A stretch of 10,509 nucleotides of DNA from Candidatus Aenigmatarchaeota archaeon (GTDB lineage: Archaea > Aenigmatarchaeota > Aenigmatarchaeia > QMZP01): assembly GCA_016202725.1 (NCBI GenBank), contig JACQOD010000104.1, forward strand, positions 1-10,509. Direction: 5' to 3'. Numbering within the stretch: position 1 is the stretch's first letter; every line of letters begins with the position of its first letter. Of the stretch, positions 1-4,896 are shown piece by piece. The notes beneath the pieces are model-generated. The model was not told the origin of the DNA, searched no databases, and saw nothing but the letters and a program-made list of their open reading frames with translations. The translations under genes and the position numbers were made by a program.

Positions 1-129
1 AAATACATCTTCCTTATCTCGTATTTCTAAGGGGATATTATTGAGAAAATCAGCTTGTTTTCCTTTTCCCATGAGTTCTTCCTTGACCTTGAGACTTACC
101 AACTGTAACTGATTCAATCCTGCGTCCAT
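1..129 (-). CDS. N-terminal fragment of an unrecognised protein
   Basis: The minus strand is open for 43 codons from an ATG at 129 to the window edge, so only the N-terminus is visible. The peptide starts MDAGLNQLQLVSLKVKEELM and continues lysine- and glutamate-rich, probably helical. Its codons are AT-rich, unlike the GC-rich genes to the right, which suggests a foreign origin or a different genomic neighbourhood. A T-rich TATA-like box lies 22-29 bases upstream of the ATG, as for other leaderless starts here. The first 18 residues resemble the antitoxin at 4592-4765 (MDAxLxxL then KVKxxL), so it could be another small antitoxin. That match is short and may be chance. I do not recognise the family. 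Confidence 0.5.
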   Translation of the reverse strand, partial: MDAGLNQLQLVSLKVKEELMGKGKQADFLNNIPLEIRDKEDVF

Positions 130-150
130 GAATACATTCGTGATCCATCC

Positions 151-158
151 TTTAAAAA
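151..158 (-). promoter_or_regulatory. TATA-like box for the left-edge gene
   Basis: The minus strand reads TTTTTAAA 22-29 bases before the ATG at 129. The spacing puts transcription start at about the ATG, so a leaderless message is inferred. Confidence 0.45.
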
Positions 159-203
159 CGATTGATAAGGCTAGAATATTCTAATTTTCCGATAGAGTCG
201 GAA

Positions 204-376
204 GTAAACTACCGCCGCTGCAGCGGCGGGCGTTCGACGCCGACTAATCCAGGAATGGACAGCATTCCTGCGGCCGTGATGGCAATCCATCTCCACGACC
301 CCGGCCCCACGCTCAGAAGTGCTTGCCGCCATGCATCTGGGGGCCAAGGCCCCGCAGGGTTCTGGCGGCGCGGGGC
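204..376. repeat. Dispersed hairpin-rich repeat, copy A (IS200/IS605-end-like)
   Basis: This stretch aligns with 7540-7707 almost base for base over its first ~80 bases and more loosely to the end. Both copies start GTAAACTACC and end GGCGCGGGGC. It contains ordered inverted repeats: an 8-bp stem at 212-219/222-229, a 5-bp stem with a TCG loop at 229-241, a 7-bp stem with a 5-base loop at 251-269 (AGGAATG/CATTCCT), and an 8-bp stem formed by GGCCCCGC and GCGGGGCC, whose last base (377) lies just past the shared end. Differences between copies fall largely in loops or in the middle. A TAAACTACC lead followed by a GC-rich hairpin resembles the terminal hairpins of IS200/IS605-family elements and their non-autonomous derivatives. 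That resemblance is from memory. No transposase gene is present. An expressed structured RNA is the alternative. Confidence 0.7.
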
Positions 377-420
377 CTAAAAGAATGGTGAACGGCCACC
401 ACTCCCCAGTAAGAAGAAGC

Positions 421-428
421 TTTAAATA
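421..428 (+). promoter_or_regulatory. TATA box of the TOPRIM-dnaG operon
   Basis: TTTAAATA, preceded by a purine-rich AAGAAGAAGC that could act as a BRE, lies 21-28 bases before the GTG at 449. Transcription would begin at about the start codon, giving a leaderless first gene. Confidence 0.55.
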
Positions 429-448
429 GCGGAGATCCATAACCTGCT

Positions 449-910
449 GTGGAACGACGGCACCCCCCTTCCGAGGAGGCTGACCGCGTCCTCGGCGACC
501 TCCGCGAGGCGGTGGTCGTGGTCGAGGGCACGCGGGACCGGCTGGCCCTGGAGGGGCTGGGCATGTCGCGTATTGTTCCGTTGAACGGCCGCTCCCTTGC
601 CAATGTGGCGGAGGAGCTGGCCAGGCTGCGGCCCCCCGAAGTGGTCATCCTGACCGACTTCGACCGGGAAGGCAGGGCATTGCACGCGCGCCTGCGCACC
701 CTGCTGGCACGGTATGGGGTGAGAGCCAATCCGAGGCTGAGGCACATGGTACGACAGTTCGGGTGGACACGGATCGAGGACATGACCGCGGATGCGATCG
801 TTCTGCACGATAAAAAAAGAGGTGATACTCATGGGAAAGCTCGCGCCCACATCGATCAAATACATCATTCGGGCACGGATCACGGCCAAAGGCGTGATCG
901 AGAAGCCTGA
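449..910 (+). CDS. Small TOPRIM-domain protein, UPF0292-like
   Basis: The 153-residue protein is mostly one TOPRIM domain. The Glu motif is at residues 22-30 (VVVVEGTRD) and the Asp-x-Asp motif at 68-72 (LTDFD, Asp70 and Asp72), followed by REG. TOPRIM folds bind Mg2+ for nucleotidyl transfer or strand cleavage. Archaeal stand-alone proteins of this type (UPF0292, related to RNase M5/primase TOPRIMs) have no settled function to my knowledge. GTG 449 is chosen because a TATA box sits 21-28 bases upstream and no better start exists. It is the first gene of an operon with dnaG, another TOPRIM protein. The last ~27 residues are read from DNA that also encodes the start of dnaG, an 80-base overlap. 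That tail (His/Gly/Arg-rich) looks unlike a conserved domain. The family usually ends near residue 120-130, so the overlap may reflect a lost stop codon or a sequencing frameshift near the A7 run at 812-818. Confidence 0.8.
   Translation: MERRHPPSEEADRVLGDLREAVVVVEGTRDRLALEGLGMSRIVPLNGRSLANVAEELARLRPPEVVILTDFDREGRALHARLRTLLARYGVRANPRLRHMVRQFGWTRIEDMTADAIVLHDKKRGDTHGKARAHIDQIHHSGTDHGQRRDREA
819..826 (+). promoter_or_regulatory. Shine-Dalgarno site fixing the dnaG start
   Basis: GAGGTGAT matches eight bases of the complement of the archaeal 16S rRNA 3' end and lies four bases before ATG 831. It decides against the longer in-frame start at 792 and lies inside the preceding TOPRIM gene. Confidence 0.75.
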
Positions 911-2039
911 CGTGATTGGCGCCGTCTTCGGGCAGACCGAGGGCCTGCTCGGCAGCGACCTCAACCTGCGGGAACTGCAGGAAACGGGAAAAATAGGCCG
1001 GATCGAGGTCATCCTGGCCTCCAAAGAGGGGCAAACGGAGGGGGAAATCACGATTCCCTCCGCGCTGGACGCCTCTGAAACAGCGCTGATAGCGGCCACG
1101 CTCGAGACCATCGAGCGCGTGGGGCCGTGCCAGGCGAAGATCGCCCTCGAAAAGGTCGAGGACACCCGCGCGGACAAGCGGAAGTACGTGGTCGACAAGG
1201 CCAAAGAGATTTTGAAGACCATGCTCGAGGCCGGGGAGACCGACGTGACCGAGATCACGTCGGAGATCAAGGAGAGCGTGCGCGTCTCCGAGATCTCCTC
1301 GTACAAGGGCCTGCCGTGCGGGCCTGACCTGGAATCCGCGGAGGACGTCATCATCGTGGAGGGGCGGGCGGACATCCTGAACCTCCTCCGCCACGGCATC
1401 CGCAACACCATTGCCGTGGAAGGGACCTCTGTCCCGCCAGCGGTGGCGGAACTGGGCAAGGAAAAGGTCCTGACCGTCTTCGTGGACGGGGACCGCGGCG
1501 GACAGCTGATCATCAAGGAGCTGTTCCAGACCACGGACGTGGACTTCGTGGCGGTTGCCCCCCTCGGGAGGGAGGTGGAAGAGCTGAGCAAGAAGGAAGT
1601 CTACATGGCCCTGCGGAGCAGGATGCCCGCGAAGCAGTACAAGGAGAAGCTGGGGAAGGAGCCGGCCCGCGAGCGCCGGGACCGGCGGGACGACCGCCGC
1701 GACCGGGGAGATGGGCGGGAGGAGCCGCGCGAAGAGCGCCGCGCCCTCCCTCCGGAGGAGCGGGAGTTCTACCTCCGCACCCTGGACGAGCTGGTGGGGA
1801 GCAGGGCGGCCTGCATCTTCACCGCGACCCGGGAATTGATGGGCAAGGTCCCGGTCTCGGAGCTGATGAACACCCTGAAGACCGTGGACGACCCCCACAC
1901 CGTGATCTTCGACGGCACGGTGGACTTCCAGCTCAACTCGCTGGCCAAGCGCCGGGGAGTCAAGGTGCTGGTGGGGATGGAGCGGGAGGCGTTCGCGACT
2001 CCCCTGACCGTCCTCACGAAGAAGGACCTCGAGGGGTAA
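831..2039 (+). CDS. dnaG: Archaeal-type DnaG, TOPRIM-domain primase
   Basis: This 402-residue protein matches the archaeal DnaG family along its length. The N-terminal block has the family signatures PDVIGAVFGQTEGLLG and LRELQETGKIGRIEV (residues ~27-60), then SALDASETALIAATLE and RVGPC (~77-100). The TOPRIM core spans ~172-252, with Glu177 in VEGRAD, DGDRGG at 219-224 and a downstream EVEEL at 248-252. The C-terminal block (~313-402) is the conserved archaeal DnaG tail. Archaeal DnaG is reported to have primase activity and also to associate with the RNA exosome. Which role dominates here cannot be told from sequence. Residues ~276-312 form a low-complexity linker of Arg, Asp and Glu that varies in length in the family. 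A near-perfect Shine-Dalgarno sequence four bases upstream fixes the start. It lies in an operon with the upstream TOPRIM gene and ends before a T-rich terminator. Confidence 0.96.
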   Translation: MGKLAPTSIKYIIRARITAKGVIEKPDVIGAVFGQTEGLLGSDLNLRELQETGKIGRIEVILASKEGQTEGEITIPSALDASETALIAATLETIERVGPCQAKIALEKVEDTRADKRKYVVDKAKEILKTMLEAGETDVTEITSEIKESVRVSEISSYKGLPCGPDLESAEDVIIVEGRADILNLLRHGIRNTIAVEGTSVPPAVAELGKEKVLTVFVDGDRGGQLIIKELFQTTDVDFVAVAPLGREVEELSKKEVYMALRSRMPAKQYKEKLGKEPARERRDRRDDRRDRGDGREEPREERRALPPEEREFYLRTLDELVGSRAACIFTATRELMGKVPVSELMNTLKTVDDPHTVIFDGTVDFQLNSLAKRRGVKVLVGMEREAFATPLTVLTKKDLEG

Positions 2040-2045
2040 AAGCGA

Positions 2046-2060
2046 CCCCCTTTCTTTTTT
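2046..2060 (+). terminator. T-rich archaeal terminator after dnaG
   Basis: CCCCCTTTCTTTTTT lies 6 bases after the dnaG stop. Archaeal polymerase terminates on such T-runs without needing a hairpin. The surrounding DNA is otherwise GC-rich, so the run stands out. Confidence 0.6.
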
Positions 2061-2162
2061 CCACCGTTCAGCGGCAGCGCGAAGGATATGGCACGCGCCT
2101 CCACCGCAGGCCGTGGGGAGTGGAATGCCTGTCCGCCATCGCAACGATTTACATGCAGAATT

Positions 2163-2196
2163 CCGCCGGTCTGCGACCGGCGGCGGGCGAAGCCCG
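2163..2196. repeat. Paired adjacent hairpins in the spacer
   Basis: CCGCCGGT and ACCGGCGG form an 8-bp stem around a 5-base loop (2163-2183). Immediately after it CGGGC-GAA-GCCCG forms a second 5-bp stem (2184-2196). This large-then-small order mirrors the first two hairpins of the dispersed repeat at 204 and 7540, so it may be a diverged relative. Confidence 0.55.
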
Positions 2197-2251
2197 TGCC
2201 ATACGCGTGACGATGCACGGGGAGCCGCCAGCGGCCAACGAACCACAGGCT

Positions 2252-2270
2252 ATTCCCCCGGCCGGGGAAT
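2252..2270. repeat. Perfect 7-bp inverted repeat
   Basis: ATTCCCC and GGGGAAT flank the 5-base loop CGGCC. A degenerate second version of this hairpin and its downstream flank occurs at about 2419-2444. Confidence 0.55.
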
Positions 2271-2288
2271 GAGCGCTCGCCAATTTAA
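2264..2288 (+). repeat. Degenerate direct duplication, first unit
   Basis: GGGGAATGAG followed by GCTCGCCAATTTAA recurs at 2435-2467 as GGGGGATGAG and an exact copy of the 14-base string, with a few bases inserted between them. The 14-mers are 179 bases apart. Each holds a TATA-like AATTTAA, so the first may be a second or remnant promoter. Confidence 0.55.
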
Positions 2289-2305
2289 AAGCATGCAGCA
2301 AGCAG

Positions 2306-2328
2306 TCCTCCCGGCTGCAGCCGGAGGA
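2306..2328. repeat. 10-bp hairpin with one bulge
   Basis: TCCTC then CGGCT pair with AGCCG and GAGGA around a GC tip, with one unpaired C at 2311. It lies 18 bases after the first AATTTAA box. Confidence 0.5.
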
Positions 2329-2434
2329 TGAATTGCTGCGCTGTGCATATTCCCCAACGGCAATGCCCTGTCGGCAGGAGCACTGGGCGCGCAACCCAAC
2401 CAACTACCCAAAGGCGCTATTCCAGGCGGGGCCC

Positions 2435-2467
2435 GGGGGATGAGTGCTCACCAGCTCGCCAATTTAA
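2435..2467 (+). repeat. Degenerate direct duplication, second unit
   Basis: Second copy of the unit at 2264-2288. It ends in the exact string GCTCGCCAATTTAA and places a TATA-like box upstream of the DUF460-like gene. Confidence 0.55.
2461..2467 (+). promoter_or_regulatory. TATA-like box for the DUF460-like gene
   Basis: AATTTAA lies 50-56 bases before GTG 2517, predicting a leader of roughly 25 bases. A GGAGG at 2492-2496 would be in the leader but is 20 bases from the start codon, too far for a classic ribosome binding site. Confidence 0.4.
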
Positions 2468-2516
2468 GCCTGCATCGCCAAGGAAAGAGCAGGAGGCTCC
2501 TACGGAACGGCGGCTC

Positions 2517-2984
2517 GTGATCGTGGGGATGGACCCCGGGACCACTGCTGCTGTCGCCGTTTTTGATCTGGAAGGAACGCTGCTGGTCACCGTCAGCGGG
2601 CGCGGCCTTCCCGCAGCGGCGATGCGCAAGCTCATTCTCGACCAGGGCAACCCCGTCATCATTGCTTCGGACATCCGTCCCCTGCCCCGCAGCATTGAAA
2701 AACTGGCTGCTGCCCTGGCCGCACGGGCGGTTTCCCCGGAAAGGCCGCTGGACTGGAAGGACAAGCGCCGGCTCGCCGGGGAGCTTTCTGCTTTGAATCG
2801 CCTGCAGGGCAGGGCGTGGCGGAACGCGCTTGAGCGCGACGCCCAGGTGGCAGGGTTCAGGGCCTGGAAGCGGGCGCGCCCCCGCCTGGAGAAGGCCCGG
2901 CGGCTGATGGCGCGCGGGATGGACTACCCCGACGCAGTCCGCATGTCGGTGGCAGACGGCCACCTCAGCGACCTCCACCCCTGA
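2517..2984 (+). CDS. DUF460-like RNase H-fold protein, single domain
   Basis: The 155-residue protein starts almost directly at the signature VGMDPGTTAAVAVFDLEG (residues 4-20), as in the archaeal DUF460 / COG2433 RuvC-YqgF-like family. Further conserved elements are PVIIASDIRPLP (46-57, Asp52) and an ALERDA segment (104-109, Glu106 and Asp108) in the position where the family has HERDA. Asp6, Asp52, Glu106 and Asp108 are candidate metal-binding acids. Full-length members are usually several hundred residues with coiled coils. Here the protein stops soon after the helix following ERDA, so it is a stand-alone catalytic-type domain, and the usual His is Leu105. No function is established that I know of; a nuclease or DNA-repair role is inferred from the fold. 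GTG 2517 is chosen by homology. An ATG at 2529 is an alternative, and an ATG at 2328 would add 63 residues of low-complexity, unconserved sequence over the hairpin spacer. Confidence 0.75.
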   Translation: MIVGMDPGTTAAVAVFDLEGTLLVTVSGRGLPAAAMRKLILDQGNPVIIASDIRPLPRSIEKLAAALAARAVSPERPLDWKDKRRLAGELSALNRLQGRAWRNALERDAQVAGFRAWKRARPRLEKARRLMARGMDYPDAVRMSVADGHLSDLHP

Positions 2985-3028
2985 GGCGTTCACCGGATAT
3001 CCTTGGCATCCCCCTCCGTCGCTCACCA

Positions 3029-3047
3029 GGCAGCAGACCATGCTGCC
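3029..3047. repeat. Perfect 7-bp inverted repeat before the sortase-like gene
   Basis: GGCAGCA and TGCTGCC flank the 5-base loop GACCA in the 119-base spacer. No T-run follows, so it is not a clear terminator. Stem and loop sizes equal those of 2252-2270 and of the third hairpin of the dispersed repeat. Confidence 0.45.
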
Positions 3048-3103
3048 GACCACGCTCACCCCGAGAGCCAAGCTTATGGTTACCCGCGCCCAACATACAC
3101 TCG

Positions 3104-4333
3104 ATGGACGCTGCTGATGCGCGCCTGCGGCAGACGCTGGTCTTCCTCACGACGCTCGCCCTGCTCGCGGTGCCGGTGTACGTCATTTCCCTCACGGCGG
3201 ACCTGCTCCCTCTCCAGTTGCTGGTGGCAGACCACAGCGCCGCGCTCCTAGATGCCATGGGCTTTGCGGTCTCCCGCGAGGCGGCCCTGGTCACCGCCAA
3301 CGGCTTCACCTTCCTCATCTCCCCCGATTCCACGGGGTGGAAGAGCCTGCTCTTTCTCGGGGCCTTGGTCCTGGCCGTTCCAGGAACCCCCTGGCGGAAG
3401 AAGGGGATCGGCCTGGCCATTGGCCTTCCGCTGGTGTACGCGGCCAACCTGGGACGGGTGGCGGCCATTGTGCTGGCGGAGCAGGCGTGGGGATGGCAGG
3501 CCGCGGCGCTTGCCCATGACGTCCTCTGGCAGGTCGGGCTGGCGGCGGTCGTGCTTGCCTGCTGGCTGGCATGGTGGACCTGGGCGCGCCGGGGGCGCAG
3601 GGACCATTCGATCAGCCGAACCAAGGAAAAGCCCCTTCCCTCCCGCAGGCGCAAGGGGGATTTCGGGATCGACTTCGCGGTGGCGATCGGCGTCTTCCTG
3701 CTCTTCGTGACCTGGGCGTTCGTCCTCTACCAGGAGAGCGTGCCGATCGCCGAGGAGACTGCCCGGGAGGCCCTCGACCAGATCGCCGACCTCGTCCTGG
3801 ACAACCTGACCGTCGACACGCGCTCCCTGCCGGCCAGGTTCGGGTACGCCAACAGCACCACGGTGGTCCTGTACCTGGACTACCGCTGGCCCTTCGGGCA
3901 GAACACGACCGCTGTCCTGTTCAAGGGCAGCTCCCAGGCCTGCAACATCACGGACAACCGCCTCTACTGGCAGAGCGTCGTGAGCCCGGGGGACAACTAC
4001 TTCACCGTCACCTTCTCCGAGCAAGGGGGCAACCTCCGCTGCGCCGGAGGATTCTCCACCGCCGGGGCCCAGCCTGCCACGGGCTACGCCGCGGAGCGGG
4101 GGGAGGCCGTCTCCCTGGACCGGATCCTGCACCTGAACGCCACGAACTACACCGCCTTCCGGAGCAGGCTGGGCATCACGCGGAACTTCAACCTGACGAT
4201 CTCCAACAGCAGCGGCACGGTCCTGTCGTACGGCCTCCGGCCCCCGCCTGCTTCCGACGTGTTCGCCCGCACCCTCCTCCACGAGCTGGAGGAGACCGGG
4301 GGGAACCTCACCCTGCGGGTGCTGGTGTGGTGA
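3104..4333 (+). CDS. Archaeosortase-like domain fused to a pilin-like anchored ectodomain
   Basis: This 409-residue membrane protein has two parts. Residues 1-160 look like the exosortase/archaeosortase family: hydrophobic helices at ~10-40, ~82-95, ~102-125 and ~138-160, and the three catalytic-site blocks DSTGWKS (75-81), NLGR (115-118) and AHD (137-139). Enzymes of this family cut a C-terminal sorting signal from surface proteins. The nucleophile is normally Cys in the first block (DCTGWK type), and here codon 76 is TCC, Ser. Residues 161-185 are a basic linker. At 183-210 RKGDFG precedes a hydrophobic helix IDFAVAIGVFLLFVTWAF, like an archaeal class III (prepilin) signal. The rest (~211-409) is an ectodomain with nine N-x-S/T sequons (Asn234, 250, 267, 281, 345, 348, 363, 368, 401), as in a glycosylated surface protein. 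No ATG, GTG or TTG occurs between the basic linker and the anchor, so two separate genes are unlikely unless a base was lost. ATG 3104 has no Shine-Dalgarno site; CTTATGG at 3073-3079 is a weak TATA candidate. Confidence 0.72.
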   Translation: MDAADARLRQTLVFLTTLALLAVPVYVISLTADLLPLQLLVADHSAALLDAMGFAVSREAALVTANGFTFLISPDSTGWKSLLFLGALVLAVPGTPWRKKGIGLAIGLPLVYAANLGRVAAIVLAEQAWGWQAAALAHDVLWQVGLAAVVLACWLAWWTWARRGRRDHSISRTKEKPLPSRRRKGDFGIDFAVAIGVFLLFVTWAFVLYQESVPIAEETAREALDQIADLVLDNLTVDTRSLPARFGYANSTTVVLYLDYRWPFGQNTTAVLFKGSSQACNITDNRLYWQSVVSPGDNYFTVTFSEQGGNLRCAGGFSTAGAQPATGYAAERGEAVSLDRILHLNATNYTAFRSRLGITRNFNLTISNSSGTVLSYGLRPPPASDVFARTLLHELEETGGNLTLRVLVW

Positions 4334-4337
4334 TTCG

Positions 4338-4592
4338 TCAGCGTTTATAGATTCTTCCCCGCTTGTCCAACACCCGCACCCAAAGGATATTGCGCTCGAA
4401 ATCAACGTCAATGAGTGCGCGATAATCGCCGATGCGGAGTTTGTACACGTCCTGTCCCGCAAAATGTTCGAGGTATTGGAATGGATTACTGGCGGTGTCC
4501 AGCAGCTTCTGGCGGATCCGTTCCGCGAGAGGCTCAGGAAGGCGCCTCAGCAATGCTGCCGCCTTCGGATGGAGCTTCACCATATAGTCCAT
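4338..4592 (-). CDS. RelE/ParE-type toxin
   Basis: The 84-residue basic protein has the RelE/ParE layout: N-terminal VKLHPKAAALLRRLPEPLAERI helices, an NPFQYLEHFAG turn with YKLRIGDYRALIDVDFE strands (~49-67), and a final LDKRGRIYKR strand. The central LRIGDYR motif (52-58) and terminal VLDKRGRIYK match the family, whose members cleave ribosome-bound mRNA (RelE) or poison gyrase (ParE). Archaeal homologues like this are mostly called RelE, but the target cannot be settled here. The final basic residues include His, Lys, Arg and Tyr candidates for catalysis. Its start overlaps the antitoxin stop by one base (TAATG), so translation is coupled. It converges with the sortase-like gene, only four bases separating the stop codons. 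Base composition is less GC-rich than its neighbours, as expected for a horizontally moved module. Confidence 0.87.
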   Translation of the reverse strand: MDYMVKLHPKAAALLRRLPEPLAERIRQKLLDTASNPFQYLEHFAGQDVYKLRIGDYRALIDVDFERNILWVRVLDKRGRIYKR

Positions 4593-4765
4593 TACACATC
4601 GTCCAGGGGGATATAGCGATCTTCATCGGTTTTTCGCGCTTCCTTCAACTGCTGCTTCGCCCAGGGGGTGAGGTCTCCTTCCTCGCTCAGGATGTGCTTG
4701 ATGAGCGCCAGATCAGCCTTGACCTTCACCATGTCCCGGTGGAGATGTTTCAATTGCGCGTCCAT
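4592..4765 (-). CDS. Antitoxin of the RelE/ParE-type pair
   Basis: The 57-residue charged protein runs from ATG 4765 to a TAA that overlaps the toxin start by one base, the standard antitoxin-first order. The N-terminal half (MDAQLKHLHRDMVKVKADLALIK...) looks like an amphipathic helix suited to dimerisation. A middle TPWAKQQLKEARKT segment and an acidic ...YIPLDDV end resemble the toxin-wrapping tail of small archaeal RelB-like antitoxins. It is recognised by position, size and composition rather than by a strong family motif. A minus-strand TATA-like box 21-29 bases upstream suggests its own leaderless promoter, which the toxin-antitoxin complex may repress; I see no clear operator. Confidence 0.8.
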   Translation of the reverse strand: MDAQLKHLHRDMVKVKADLALIKHILSEEGDLTPWAKQQLKEARKTDEDRYIPLDDV

Positions 4766-4785
4766 AAGCTACTTTGGGTGTCCGG

Positions 4786-4794
4786 CTTAAAAAA
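4786..4794 (-). promoter_or_regulatory. TATA-like box of the toxin-antitoxin operon
   Basis: The minus strand reads TTTTTTAAG 21-29 bases before the antitoxin ATG. It is divergent from the rfcL promoter about 75 bases away. A palindromic TTTAAA at 4804-4809 lies between them, of unknown role. Confidence 0.5.
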
Positions 4795-4868
4795 GCACAA
4801 CCGTTTAAATTGGTGAGTTGGTGGGCGCTCATCCCCCATACCCGCCGCCGCAGACCGGTGGAATTCCC

Positions 4869-4875
4869 ATTTAAG
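4869..4875 (+). promoter_or_regulatory. TATA-like box of rfcL
   Basis: ATTTAAG lies 22-28 bases before ATG 4897, the constant spacing seen for other genes here. It supports that start over the upstream in-frame ATG at 4774. Confidence 0.5.
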
Positions 4876-4896
4876 GCTCAGGTGTTATACATTCTC

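Larger units (their letters stand above)
2061..2516. other. Gene-free hairpin-rich spacer between dnaG and the DUF460 gene
   Basis: I see no convincing gene in these ~456 bases. The short open frames look like GC-rich shadows. The stretch holds three strong inverted-repeat clusters (listed separately), a degenerate direct duplication and two copies of the 14-base string GCTCGCCAATTTAA. The second copy is placed as the promoter of the gene at 2517. A structured RNA or remnants of mobile-element ends are both possible. Confidence 0.6.

Noticed and set aside
171..440. Minus-strand open frame whose translation matches one at 7529-7894
   Set aside because: The similarity comes from the dispersed repeat itself. 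The shared peptide is basic, low in complexity and interrupted by length differences, so a protein gene is unlikely.
645..2246. 533-codon open frame on the minus strand
   Set aside because: It lies opposite dnaG, is full of low-complexity Arg/Leu/Pro/His sequence and matches no family. It is a GC-rich shadow.
2328..2516. 63-residue N-terminal extension of the DUF460-like protein from ATG 2328
   Set aside because: It would cover the duplicated hairpin spacer and the likely promoter. The sequence is Arg/Pro/Gln-rich and unlike the family, which starts at the IVG-D-PGTT strand.
3248..4462. Long minus-strand open frame opposite the sortase-pilin gene
   Set aside because: Low-complexity Gly/Pro/Glu/Arg composition and no recognisable domain. 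The plus-strand frame has motifs and membrane helices.
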